A stretch of 64,000 nucleotides of DNA from Janthinobacterium sp. UMAB-56 (lineage in GTDB: Bacteria > Pseudomonadota > Gammaproteobacteria > Burkholderiales > Burkholderiaceae_D). Under the pieces are notes generated by a model, which searched no databases, was not told the origin of the DNA, and saw only the letters and a list, made by a program, of their open reading frames with translations. The stretch covers positions 111,524 through 175,523 of the forward strand of contig NZ_LT607658.1 of assembly GCF_900095265.1 (NCBI RefSeq), read 5' to 3'. The position numbers were made by a program, and so were the translations under genes. Positions 42,980 through 52,434 of this stretch are shown one piece after another. Every line of letters starts with the position of its first letter. Within the stretch, counting starts at the first letter, position 1.

Positions 42980-45826
42980 TTAGAACTTGTAGGAACCGCT
43001 CAGATAGAACTGGCGGCCCAGGGCGCTCGAGTACGATGGGTTGTAGCCCACTTGATGCGAACCCGTGTTGCGCAGGGTGAACGGCGGACTGCGATCGAAC
43101 AGGTTCAGGATGCCGCCCGTGATTTCCACATTCTTCAGTGGACGGTAAGCCGTCTGGAAGTCGAAGGTGGTATAGCTCGGTACTTCCAGCTGGATGCCAT
43201 AGCATTCGCCAGGGCTGCCGGCCACGATCACGGCGCAATCGTCAACCGTCTGTTCCTTGTCGGTGTAGCCATTGCGATAGCTGGCGCTCAGCGTATGCGT
43301 GAACTTGGCCGTCTCATACGTGCTGGTGGCGCGGATGATGTTGCGGAAGCTGACCTTGTCGTTCGAACCGTAACGATTCAGGCTGGTTTCCCATTGATCA
43401 TCGGTGCCCGGCGTCGTGTAGCGCGAACGCAGCAGGTAGGTACCCATCAGGCGAGTGGTCAGGCGGCCGTCCAGCAACTTCATCTTGTGGGTGAAGTCGT
43501 AGTCGATACCGCGGTTTTCCACCTTGCCGATGTTGATAGGCAGCAGTTTGATTGCCAGTACGTCGAGGCCGGTCGAGCTGATGTGCTTGGTGGTGAACAG
43601 GTTGGCATACTTGGCTGGATTGTTGAAGATCAAGCTTTCAGACACCGACGTTACCTGGTCGCGGATTTCCACGTTCCACAGGTCGAAGGACATCGACAGG
43701 CTATTGATCGGCTCGAATACGGTGCCGATGCTCCACTGTTTCGACGTTTCCGGCTTCAGGTCCGGATTGCCGCCCTGGAAGGCTTCAAACTGCTGGCGTC
43801 CCACGCCGCTGCAGTAGCCGGCCAGAGGGTGGCCGCCCATGCCGTTCGCTGCCGTCAATGGGCATTGGTAGTTACCGCCCGTGACGCCCCAGTCTTCCAG
43901 TGGACCGGCGATTTCCTGCATGCTGGCGGCACGGAAACCGGTGCCGGCTGCGGCGCGGAACATCAGGTTCTTGGTCGCGGAATACTTGCCGCTGACTTTC
44001 CAGGTGGTGGCGTTTTCCTTCTTGCCTACCGTCTTGCCTGTCAGCTTGTCATCGATGGCGCCGATCTGGTCATAACGCAGCGAGCCCGTCATTTCCAGTT
44101 TCTTCGAGATCGGCAGCATCAGCTCGGCGTATGCGCCTGCATTGTCGCGTGCGTATTCGCTGTCGACTTGTGCATTGTCAAACAGGATTTGCGCCTGCTT
44201 GGCGACGTCTGCCTGTTGCACTTTGTACGAGGTGTTGCGGAAGTCGGCGCCCACGCCCAGCATGGCGGTGCCGCCCGGCAGCGAGAACACGGGACGCGAT
44301 GCGCGGCCATCGACGCCCTTCATTTCCACTGTTTGCGTGTTGTAGGTGCCGCTGAAGCCGGTACCCATCAGTGCCTGGCGCATGGCGTCCGGCATGGAAC
44401 CTACAGGGTAGGCGAACGGGTCGATATTACCGGCGTCGATCTGGGCGTTGAACTTGTCGGCCAGAGGGAAGCCGCTCACGTAGTCCTGCGTTTGCTTGTT
44501 TTTCGAGTAGGTTACGGCTGTATTGATATCCCAGCCGAATGCACTGCCTTCCACGCCACCGACGAGGTGGGTCGCTTTGGTGCCGTAGTCGTACACCCGG
44601 TTGCCCATTTCGGACAGGCGGTATTTGGCGACGCCGCTCACGGCATTGGCCAGTTGCGATGGGCTCAACTGCGAGGCCAGGTACTTGCTGAACAGTGGCG
44701 AATTCGGGGAAATGGAGAAATCGGCCGGGTATGGCGCGATACTGGCCTTGATGCTCGCTTCGGTGTATGCGAAGTCATAGAAACCCTGCCATCCAGTCTT
44801 GCCCAGCTTGACGGTACCCGAACTGAACAGCGAGTCGCGCTTCGATTCCGGATTGATTTCAATGGTTGACGGCGAGTCGAAATAGCAGTTACCGTCGCCG
44901 TAGAAGTCCATATTGCTAGGCGCGCACTTGCCGCCATGGGCCAGTGCATACGGATTGGCGAGGTTGACGCTGTCGACAAACGGTTTGTTGGTTTCTGGGT
45001 TGATCACCACATTGCCGTTCGCATCGGTACGGTTGTAGTTGACGCTGGCATTGGCCGGTGCCGAACGCGACGATCCGTTGATGAATTGCAGCGCCTTGCC
45101 CGTCTTCGGATCGTTGAAATTGATGATGCCGCTTTTCGCGAAGCTGCGCTGCGATGCTTTCAGCGATTTTTGTTCGTCATGGCTGGCCGACACGAAAATG
45201 CTGTAGCCGTCTTCGTCGATGTCGCCGAAGCCCTTGCTGATCGAAATCGAGTTGCTGGCGCCACCTTTTTCTTCAGGACGCGAATACTTGGCATTGATTT
45301 CCAGCGGCGATGCGCCTTTTTTCAGGATGAAGTTGACCACGCCGGCGATGGCGTCGGCGCCATACAGGGCCGAGGCGCCATCTGTCAGCACTTCCACGCG
45401 CTCAATCGCCGACAGGGGTATCGAGTTCAGGTCGATGGTTGTGCCGGAATTGGATGGCGCAATACGGCGACCGTTCAGCAGCACCAGCGTGTAGGCTGCG
45501 CCGATATCGTGGATCGACGCCGTGGTGACGCCGCCGCCGCCGCCGCCCACCGAATCGGCGGCTACGGAGAAGCCCTGCATCGCAGGAATTTGCTGGATGA
45601 AATCGGTGACCGTGGTGACGCCGGTTTTCTTGATGTCTTTCTGGTTAAACGACTGCACGGGCAGCGACGCTTCGGAAGCGATGCGCTTGATGCTCGAACC
45701 CGTGACTTCCACGCGTTGCATGGTGCCATCTGTTGTTTCTTGCGCATAGGCGGCGTGCATGCTCAGGGCCATGCCGCCTGCAAACATCAGGCGCAGCGAC
45801 CGCGACATTACATTTTCTATCATCAT
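42980..45826 (-). CDS. TonB-dependent receptor (receptor 3)
   Basis: This outer-membrane receptor has 948 residues from ATG 45826, preceded by AAGGAA. The N-terminus MMIENVMSRSLRLMFAGG resembles receptors 1 and 5. The signal peptide ends near MHAAYAQ. The TonB box-like MQRVEVTGSSIKR is followed by a plug with a Gly-rich GGGGGV loop, LLNGRRIAPSN, DLNSIPLSAIERVEVLTDG and AIAGVVNFIL. The barrel ends in ...YLSGSYKF, and LFDRSPPF near the end groups it with receptors 2 and 4. The substrate is unknown. Two inverted repeats lie upstream. Receptor 4 lies upstream on the same strand with its own terminator, so this gene has its own promoter. Confidence 0.92.
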   Translation of the reverse strand: MMIENVMSRSLRLMFAGGMALSMHAAYAQETTDGTMQRVEVTGSSIKRIASEASLPVQSFNQKDIKKTGVTTVTDFIQQIPAMQGFSVAADSVGGGGGGVTTASIHDIGAAYTLVLLNGRRIAPSNSGTTIDLNSIPLSAIERVEVLTDGASALYGADAIAGVVNFILKKGASPLEINAKYSRPEEKGGASNSISISKGFGDIDEDGYSIFVSASHDEQKSLKASQRSFAKSGIINFNDPKTGKALQFINGSSRSAPANASVNYNRTDANGNVVINPETNKPFVDSVNLANPYALAHGGKCAPSNMDFYGDGNCYFDSPSTIEINPESKRDSLFSSGTVKLGKTGWQGFYDFAYTEASIKASIAPYPADFSISPNSPLFSKYLASQLSPSQLANAVSGVAKYRLSEMGNRVYDYGTKATHLVGGVEGSAFGWDINTAVTYSKNKQTQDYVSGFPLADKFNAQIDAGNIDPFAYPVGSMPDAMRQALMGTGFSGTYNTQTVEMKGVDGRASRPVFSLPGGTAMLGVGADFRNTSYKVQQADVAKQAQILFDNAQVDSEYARDNAGAYAELMLPISKKLEMTGSLRYDQIGAIDDKLTGKTVGKKENATTWKVSGKYSATKNLMFRAAAGTGFRAASMQEIAGPLEDWGVTGGNYQCPLTAANGMGGHPLAGYCSGVGRQQFEAFQGGNPDLKPETSKQWSIGTVFEPINSLSMSFDLWNVEIRDQVTSVSESLIFNNPAKYANLFTTKHISSTGLDVLAIKLLPINIGKVENRGIDYDFTHKMKLLDGRLTTRLMGTYLLRSRYTTPGTDDQWETSLNRYGSNDKVSFRNIIRATSTYETAKFTHTLSASYRNGYTDKEQTVDDCAVIVAGSPGECYGIQLEVPSYTTFDFQTAYRPLKNVEITGGILNLFDRSPPFTLRNTGSHQVGYNPSYSSALGRQFYLSGSYKF

Positions 45827-46183
45827 CTGAAATTCCTTGTTATTGTGATAAAGGCGGCAATTATTTTGAAATAACTTGTTGCTCACCAACAATTTATTTG
45901 CCTTTTTGAAAATCCACCAATGAAAATTCTGTAAATTTTCTGGGCCCCCATCAAAACATTCACCATTCAGATTGTCAATTTCGTGCGGACTTTTTGGACG
46001 AAATGCAACATTTTCCTGTTTTTTTTATAATCCTTCAGTAATAAAGTATCGTGAGCCCTTGTCAGCCTTGCTCAGATGCGTAAAAATAAAACGGCGCACA
46101 TCATCGCTGATGGCGCCGTCTTTGGCATGGCTGGCATACGCTGGCCAGCGCTGTCCGGAGTGTCTTTTCTTCCTTCCTTTCCC
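45827..46183. other. Intergenic region between receptors 3 and 4
   Basis: This 357-base AT-rich region holds the promoter of receptor 3 and the terminator of receptor 4. Two dyads stand out: TTGTTG–N5–CAACAA (45876–45892) and GAAAATT–N5–AATTTTC (45922–45940). I see no gene. Confidence 0.5.
46081..46119 (-). terminator. Terminator of receptor 4 (minus strand)
   Basis: ACGGCGC (46091–46097) pairs with GCGCCGT (46113–46119), and inside it CATCA pairs with TGATG around a TCGC loop. The A-rich run before 46091 gives the T-run on the minus strand. Confidence 0.85.
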
Positions 46184-48853
46184 TTAAAACGTATAGCTGC
46201 CGCGCAGGTAGTAAGCACGCCCGAGCGGGTCCGTGTAGCGCGGGTCGTAACCTTTCTGGAACAAGGTGCCCTGGTTCGAGAACGGTGGTTCCCTGTCGAA
46301 CAGGTTTTTCACGCCGGCCGTCAGCAGCAAGCCTTTCCATGCATAGCTGCCCGACACGTTCAGCAGGCTGTAGGAGGGCACATCGTGGCGGAACTGCGGA
46401 TCTACCTGGTTCTGATCCGTGTAGCCGGACTTGAACGATTGCGACACGGTGGCGCCCCAGTTGCCCATGCGCCAGTTCAGGGCTGCCGTATGTTTCCAGC
46501 GGAACACAGGATTGTTGTCCGCATAGCGGCCCACATTGGCAATGAATTCGCCAGCGCGTTCGTTCTGGTAGTCATACTTGTGGGTCCACGTGCCATCGAC
46601 CGACACGCTGAAATCGCCGTAGGCGCCCCGGCCCAGGCGTGCATTCAGGCTGACGTCGATACCGTCGGTTTTCACTTCACCGAGGTTGTCGTTCAAGTCC
46701 AGGATGGCGTAGGGCGAACCATCGGGATTGCGCAGGAACAGGGCCTTGTATTTTTCGTAGTTGCCGTAGATCGATTGTTCGGGCAAGGATGAAATCTTGT
46801 CCTTCAGATGGATGTTCCAGTAATCGATGGCGACGGTGACTTCCTTGACTGGTTCGAGCACGAAGCCGAAGGCGAAGGTGGTGGATTTTTCCGGTTTCAG
46901 CTTTTCATTGCCGCCTTGCAGCTTGAATTGCTGCAAGTCGCAATCGCGCAGGGGATTGGCGCCCGGCTGCGGCACCCCACCGGGGCAGAGGATGGGATCG
47001 TCGTAGGAATCGTTGGTATCGTTCTTCGACGGCGGCGCATTCTTTTCAAACAAGGTGGGAGCGCGGAAGCCCGTGCTGGCCGAGCCGCGCAGTACCAGCG
47101 CGTTGCTGGCCTGGTAGCGCAGGGCCAGTTTCGGATTGGTGGTGCTGCCCACGTCGCTGTAATGGTCGAAGCGGGCGGCCAGTTGTACTTCCAGGTCCTT
47201 GATCAACGGCAAGTTGACTTCGCCGAAGACCGCCTGGATGGTGCGCGAGCCGCTCTTCGACAGCGAACCGGACAAGCCGGAACTGGTGGCCTGGCTGGCG
47301 ATATCGCGGTTGACATTGAAGTCGGCTTTTTCACGCCGCAGTTCACCGCCGAGAGCGATCGCCAGCGGGCCGCCGGCCAGTTGCATCAGTTCGCGGCTGC
47401 CCTTGATGTCGAAGCCAGTGGTGGTGACCTTGGCACTTTGTACCTCGCCGCGCAGGGCGGTGCTGTCCAGGTAAGCCTTGCCGGCCGTGTCCTGCGTGCC
47501 AAAGGGATTCAGGATACCGTTCAGCACGCCGGCCGCAAACGAGGCATCCTGCACATAGCCGCCTGTAAATTTCTCGGACGACTTGCTGATGGCGTGGCTC
47601 AGGCCCGTCTTGTAGTCCCAGCCAGCCAGCTCGCCTTCGACTGCCAGCACCAGGCGATCCGCCTTGCCGTTCGAATCGATCTGCCGCTGTCCCGCTTCCA
47701 CGGGGCGCCAGTTGACGCTCAGCGGCTGCCCGGACAAGCCCGGCTGTGCCGGCACGCCGCCCGCATTGCCCGGATAGTATTTGCTGGTATTGGGCAGTAT
47801 CAAGCCTATTTGCGGCGGCGGCGCCGTGCGTGCTTTTACCTTGTTTTCCGCATGCAGATATTCCACCGTGGCCAGGTGGTCGCCGCCCAGCTTGAAGGCG
47901 CCCTTGCCGAAGAAGGCCACCTGTTCCTGCGCCGGCAGGTCGTCGATCTGCCGCGTGTAGTCCTGGCGGCAGGTGCCATTGGTCGCCGCCACGGACAGGG
48001 GCGGCTTGCAGCCCGTGGCCGCATACGGATTGCCGGCCAGGCCCTTGCCGCGATTGGCCGCCGCATCGAAGTAGTTGCCGGGGAAGGTCGTGCCGCTGGT
48101 GAGCGACAGGCCGCGCTCGGGAATGATGCCGGTTTTGGAAAAATCGCGGTCCTGTGACGTGAGCACATTCTGCTTGTGGTAGTCGACCACGCCGAAAATA
48201 TTGTAGCCGTCGGTATCGAGCTTGCCGAAGCCCGTCGACAGGTTGATGCGGTGCTCGCCGCCGCCCTTGTGTTCGGGCTCGACTACCTCGGCGGTGATGT
48301 TCGTGGCATTCACCGAGCGCTTTGTGATGAAGTTGATGACGCCCCCGATGGCGTCCGTGCCGTAGATAGCCGAGGCGCCGTCGCGCAGCACTTCGACGCG
48401 CTCCAGGGCGGCGATGGGAATGATGTTCAGGTCGACGCTGGCGCCGTCATACGGATGGTTGGCGATGCGCCGGCCGTTGAGCAGCACAAGGGTCTTGTCG
48501 CCGCCGAGGCCGCGCAAGTCGGCGCTGGCCTGGCCGCCCGTGGGCAAGCCGCTGGTGTTGCCGCCGACGGCATTGCCGCTGCCCATGCTGGAGGAATTCG
48601 AGGGTATCTTGCTGAGGACTTCCTGGGCCGTGGTCAGGCCCTGCTTGGCAAAGTCTTCGGCCTTGAAGATGGAGAGAGGGTTGGCTGTTTCCGAGACGAG
48701 CCGCTTGATGGAAGATCCGGTGACTTCGACGCGCTGCATGGCGGGCGTGCCGGCTGCGTCGGTTTCCTGCGCCGTTGCCGCATGGCCATACGCGCCGAGC
48801 AAGGCTGCGCACAGCAGGCGCAAGGTAGGGGAGGAACTGCGGATTTGCGTCAT
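46184..48853 (-). CDS. TonB-dependent receptor (receptor 4)
   Basis: The receptor has 889 residues from ATG 48853, with AGGAG six bases upstream. Its signal peptide differs from those of receptors 1, 3 and 5 and ends near GHAATAQ. The TonB box-like MQRVEVTGSSIKR is followed by a plug with LLNGRRIANHP, NIIPIAALERVEVLRDG and AIGGVINFIT. The barrel ends ...YLRGSYTF. LFDREPPF near the C-terminus puts it with receptors 2 and 3. It is transcribed in the same direction as its two neighbours, but each gene has its own terminator. The substrate is unknown; there is no sigma or anti-sigma pair nearby. Confidence 0.92.
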   Translation of the reverse strand: MTQIRSSSPTLRLLCAALLGAYGHAATAQETDAAGTPAMQRVEVTGSSIKRLVSETANPLSIFKAEDFAKQGLTTAQEVLSKIPSNSSSMGSGNAVGGNTSGLPTGGQASADLRGLGGDKTLVLLNGRRIANHPYDGASVDLNIIPIAALERVEVLRDGASAIYGTDAIGGVINFITKRSVNATNITAEVVEPEHKGGGEHRINLSTGFGKLDTDGYNIFGVVDYHKQNVLTSQDRDFSKTGIIPERGLSLTSGTTFPGNYFDAAANRGKGLAGNPYAATGCKPPLSVAATNGTCRQDYTRQIDDLPAQEQVAFFGKGAFKLGGDHLATVEYLHAENKVKARTAPPPQIGLILPNTSKYYPGNAGGVPAQPGLSGQPLSVNWRPVEAGQRQIDSNGKADRLVLAVEGELAGWDYKTGLSHAISKSSEKFTGGYVQDASFAAGVLNGILNPFGTQDTAGKAYLDSTALRGEVQSAKVTTTGFDIKGSRELMQLAGGPLAIALGGELRREKADFNVNRDIASQATSSGLSGSLSKSGSRTIQAVFGEVNLPLIKDLEVQLAARFDHYSDVGSTTNPKLALRYQASNALVLRGSASTGFRAPTLFEKNAPPSKNDTNDSYDDPILCPGGVPQPGANPLRDCDLQQFKLQGGNEKLKPEKSTTFAFGFVLEPVKEVTVAIDYWNIHLKDKISSLPEQSIYGNYEKYKALFLRNPDGSPYAILDLNDNLGEVKTDGIDVSLNARLGRGAYGDFSVSVDGTWTHKYDYQNERAGEFIANVGRYADNNPVFRWKHTAALNWRMGNWGATVSQSFKSGYTDQNQVDPQFRHDVPSYSLLNVSGSYAWKGLLLTAGVKNLFDREPPFSNQGTLFQKGYDPRYTDPLGRAYYLRGSYTF

Positions 48854-48980
48854 CTGATACTCCTGGGGCATGGTCATGGGCCAAGTGGCCTGCAAGGGAG
48901 TTTTACAGGTGCGCAGCAGGTAAGGTTTGCGCTGGCGCAATAGATATGTGGATGAGTGAGCTGTCGCGACAGTCGCAGAT

Positions 48981-49010
48981 GGAAAAAAGGCGGTGATTGC
49001 TCACCGCCTT
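48981..49010 (-). terminator. Terminator of receptor 5 (minus strand)
   Basis: AAGGCGGTGA (48987–48996) and TCACCGCCTT (49001–49010) form a perfect 10-base-pair stem with a TTGC loop. An A-run at 48983–48988 gives the T-run on the minus strand. Confidence 0.92.
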
Positions 49011-49032
49011 GCGTTCGAATATGGCTGTCAGC

Positions 49033-51831
49033 TTAGAAGAACTTGTAGCTGGCGCCCAGTTTGAAGTAGCGGCCGATGGCGCCGCTGGCATCCATCGGGT
49101 TGTAGCTCATGCCGCCGTAGGTCAGCGGGTCGAGCGGCGCGATCTTGTCGGTCACGTTGTTAATCGAGGCAAATAGTTGCAGCTGTTTGTTGACGTTCCA
49201 ACGGCTTGACAGGTCAAGCGTGGTGAACGAGGCGATCTTGCAACCGTTCGGCGCCGGCGTACCATTGGCCAGCTTGGAGGCGCAAGGCTTGCCTTCAAAC
49301 AGGATGTTCTTCATGTCTGAACGGTAGTTCAGCACGCCACTGACGTTCCAGTTGCCCATGTCCCACGAGCCGGTGAGATTGATCTTGTCCTTTGGCGTGC
49401 CTGCGCAGTTGGAGGTATCGCAATTGCCATGCGTGCCGGCGAACTGGTAGTGCACAGTGGATGACTCGGCCCGCACCCACGAGGCGATGTGTGTCCAGGT
49501 CAGGCCAAACGTGGCGCGGCCGTAGTCGCCCAGGCGCACGCGCTGCTTGACGTCCAGGTCGATACCCTTGATTTCCGTAAAGCTGGAGTTGCGGTACGGC
49601 GCCTTGGTGATCAGCAAGGTGCCCGTGTTCGGCGTGACGACGCCGTTGATGGTCAGGTTGTTGTCGGCGCGGATGGCGGTCGGCAGGGCAGCCGCTTCAT
49701 TGTACGGCAGCGGATTGATCTCGTTTTCACGCTTGATCTTCCAGCCGTCCAGCGACAGGCTGGTATCGTTGAATGGATCCCACACCAGGCCCAGGGTGTA
49801 GCCCTTGGACTTTTCCGGCTTCAGGCTAGGGTCACCGATTTTGACGGCGGCCACTTGCAGCTCGCAGTCGCTGGCGTTGGCGCCCGGCAAACGGGTCCCG
49901 CCCGGGCAGCGCACGGGGTCGCTGACCGTCGAGGTGCCCGTCGATTGCGAATTGGCATTGCTTTCCGCAGGTCCCGGTGCGCGGAAGCCTTCCGAATACG
50001 TACCGCGTACGGCGAAGGTTTTCAGCGGCGTCCACTTGGCGCCAAGTTTCGGCGTGGTCGACGAGAAACGGTCGTATTTGTCGTAACGCAAGGCGCCCGA
50101 CAGTTCCACCGTCTTGATGACGGGCGCCAGCACTTCGAGGAATACGGCCGAGACTTTGCTGTCGCCCTTGGCCGCGACATAACTGGAGTTGATGGAACCG
50201 TTTTCCGTGCCCGACAGCGATGGATTGTCGAGCTTGTCGCGGCGGTGTTCCGCACCCACGGCCAGGCCCAGGGCACCGCCCGGCAATTGCATCAGCTCGC
50301 GCGACGCTTTGAAGTCGATGATGTCGAGCTTGGTCGTGGAGTCAGAGGTGGCGTTCGTTACCATGGCGGCGTACAGCGAGGCCGGATTCTTGCCCGCCTG
50401 CGCGCCGATATAGTAGGGGAAATACTGGCTGTTCGGATTACCCAGGGCATCCTTGACGACGGCCATGTTGAGCATGTTGCTGTAATCGAGGTGCAGCTTC
50501 GATTCCGAATGCGTATAGCCGGCATCGTAGTCCCAGCCCATGGCATTGCCCTTGACGCCGAGCACGATGCGGTTGAATTCATTGTTGGCTTGGCGCGTGC
50601 TGGCGCCCACGTCGAAGGCCTGGTAGCGCACGCGCACCGGCACGCCATACGGATTTTGCGGGTGGTTGGCGGCCAGCATGATGGTGGTGCCGGCACCGGA
50701 GCCATAGTTGATGACACCAGTCGGGCTGCCGGCGCTGGGCGGGAAGGCGATGGTCGGCGTGATCGACGGCGGTATCAGGGTGAATGCCGTATCACGCTTC
50801 GAATAGCCGGCTTCGGCGTACACCTGGGTATCTGCATTGACTTGCCAGGTGCCACGCGTGTACAGGTTGATCGATTCGATCTTCGGCTGCATGGAGCGGA
50901 ACTGGTCGTGGTGCCACAGGCAGCCGCCCTTCGGATCTTGTGGCGAGGAAACGGACAAGTTGGCGCAGCCGGGCAGGGCTACGTAATTGTTGGTGACTGG
51001 ATCGCGGATCAGGCCCACGGGCGATGCATTCGCGTCGTTGTTGCCATTGATGTAGCCGCCGGCGAACTGGGTGTTGATCGCGTAGCCGTATGGACGCAGG
51101 TCGGCCTTGCCGATCCATTTGCGTCCCGCACGCTCATTGTTCATCAGCATGTCTGATTTGGTGTATTCGGCATTGACGACGACGTTGAATTTATCCGTGT
51201 CCAGGTTGCCCTTGCCGAAGGTCAGCGAGGCGCGGTGCTGCTTGGCGTCGCTGTCGCCGGAGATGCCGGTGTCGCCTTTCAGGGTCAGGCCTTCGAAATC
51301 CTTGCGCAGGATGATGTTGACTACGCCAGCAATGGCATCTGCGCCATACGTGGAAGAAGCACCATCCTTGAGGATTTCGATGCGTTCGACGATCTGCATC
51401 GGCACGGTGGAGAGGTCGGTGAAGCTTTTCTGCCCGTCGTCGGCACGCGCGAATGGCGCCATGCGGCGGCCATTGAGCAAGACCAGGGTCGAGGTGGCGC
51501 CCAGGCCGCGGAGCGATATGGCAGTGGAACCGGCGGCAAAGCCGTTGCCGAAGCCCGTCGGCAGGGAGCCGGCGCCATCAGCGGTCAGGGTTTGCAGGTA
51601 TTCGGCGACGGTAGCCTTGCCGGACTTCATCAAATCGTCGCGGGTGATCACTTGCACCGGCGACGCTGTTTCTGCCGAGGCCCGTTTGATACTCGAACCT
51701 GTAATCTCCACACGTTGGACATTGGCATCTTGTGCCATTGCCGGCGCAGCCATCATGCCAAGGCTGACCGCTGCTACGCTACCCGAAAAAATCAGGCGTA
51801 CGGAGCGGGACATCACTGTTTCCATCATCAT
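49033..51831 (-). CDS. TonB-dependent receptor (receptor 5)
   Basis: The receptor has 932 residues. It starts at one of three consecutive ATG codons (51831, 51828, 51825), with GGAG upstream. The N-terminus METVMSRSVRLIFSGS resembles those of receptors 1 and 3, and the signal peptide ends near APAMAQ. The TonB box-like VQRVEITGSSIKR is followed by a plug with LLNGRRMAPFA, IVERIEILKDG and AIAGVVNIILR. KIAPLDPLTYGG near the end and the DDGQKSFTDL plug motif tie it closely to receptor 1, so these two are probably paralogues with similar substrates. It is divergent from the peptide ABC importer genes. Confidence 0.92.
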   Translation of the reverse strand: MMMETVMSRSVRLIFSGSVAAVSLGMMAAPAMAQDANVQRVEITGSSIKRASAETASPVQVITRDDLMKSGKATVAEYLQTLTADGAGSLPTGFGNGFAAGSTAISLRGLGATSTLVLLNGRRMAPFARADDGQKSFTDLSTVPMQIVERIEILKDGASSTYGADAIAGVVNIILRKDFEGLTLKGDTGISGDSDAKQHRASLTFGKGNLDTDKFNVVVNAEYTKSDMLMNNERAGRKWIGKADLRPYGYAINTQFAGGYINGNNDANASPVGLIRDPVTNNYVALPGCANLSVSSPQDPKGGCLWHHDQFRSMQPKIESINLYTRGTWQVNADTQVYAEAGYSKRDTAFTLIPPSITPTIAFPPSAGSPTGVINYGSGAGTTIMLAANHPQNPYGVPVRVRYQAFDVGASTRQANNEFNRIVLGVKGNAMGWDYDAGYTHSESKLHLDYSNMLNMAVVKDALGNPNSQYFPYYIGAQAGKNPASLYAAMVTNATSDSTTKLDIIDFKASRELMQLPGGALGLAVGAEHRRDKLDNPSLSGTENGSINSSYVAAKGDSKVSAVFLEVLAPVIKTVELSGALRYDKYDRFSSTTPKLGAKWTPLKTFAVRGTYSEGFRAPGPAESNANSQSTGTSTVSDPVRCPGGTRLPGANASDCELQVAAVKIGDPSLKPEKSKGYTLGLVWDPFNDTSLSLDGWKIKRENEINPLPYNEAAALPTAIRADNNLTINGVVTPNTGTLLITKAPYRNSSFTEIKGIDLDVKQRVRLGDYGRATFGLTWTHIASWVRAESSTVHYQFAGTHGNCDTSNCAGTPKDKINLTGSWDMGNWNVSGVLNYRSDMKNILFEGKPCASKLANGTPAPNGCKIASFTTLDLSSRWNVNKQLQLFASINNVTDKIAPLDPLTYGGMSYNPMDASGAIGRYFKLGASYKFF

Positions 51832-52434
51832 TCTCAAAACTCCGAAAGTAAGTTCGGCTGGCCGGTTTGCGACACAACCTCGCTAGGCTAAAAAAGATTG
51901 CTGCGTCGGCAATCACTGTGGGTAAAACGGCATACTGTGCGTTGCCGTGACTGATAAGACCATTTGCCGAGAAACCTTGTCAACGCGCAAATGTGACATT
52001 TCGTGATGGAAACAACAGTGTTTTTTGTAATTTCAGGATGTTTCAGTATTGGCAATTATCTTAATGTTGCACTGCGCTATGCGTTTTACACGTGCTGCTA
52101 AAAAGTGCGTTCATTCACGGACCTACGGGTTTCTACCAATGCACTTTTGCACGGCATCGTCCAGCCGATGTTGCGGTGCGGAATATTCCTCCCCTGGCGC
52201 GGGTGGTTGTTGCCGCGTACGCCAGAAGTCCTGCAGCTTTTCGCCGGGCGAGCAAAATATGCGTTATCGTTACGCGTTTTCCAGCTCGTCAAACCATCGG
52301 CGAGGCTGGCGGTTAACAAGGCATAGATCTTGCGAGGATGGACTGGTTTTGGCGGTGGAATCCTGTATCCCAGGGGGAAACCAGTACAAGCGCACCAATA
52401 CGGTGCGACAGATAATCGAGATGAAGGGTATTAC
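51832..52434. other. Divergent control region between receptor 5 and the peptide importer
   Basis: This 603-base region has no supportable gene. It holds a dyad GATTGC–N7–GCAATC (51896–51914) near receptor 5. Close to the importer lies a hairpin-forming segment, ACTGGTTT (52342–52349) with AAACCAGT (52378–52385). Both promoters must lie here, but I cannot place them with confidence. Confidence 0.5.
52342..52385 (+). promoter_or_regulatory. Possible structured 5' leader of the peptide importer operon
   Basis: A perfect 8-base-pair outer stem (ACTGGTTT with AAACCAGT) encloses a small CCTG/CAGG hairpin. It ends 50 bases before the binding-protein start. No T-run follows, so it is not a terminator. 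It may be an RNA control element or an operator; the sequence resembles no riboswitch I know. Confidence 0.3.
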
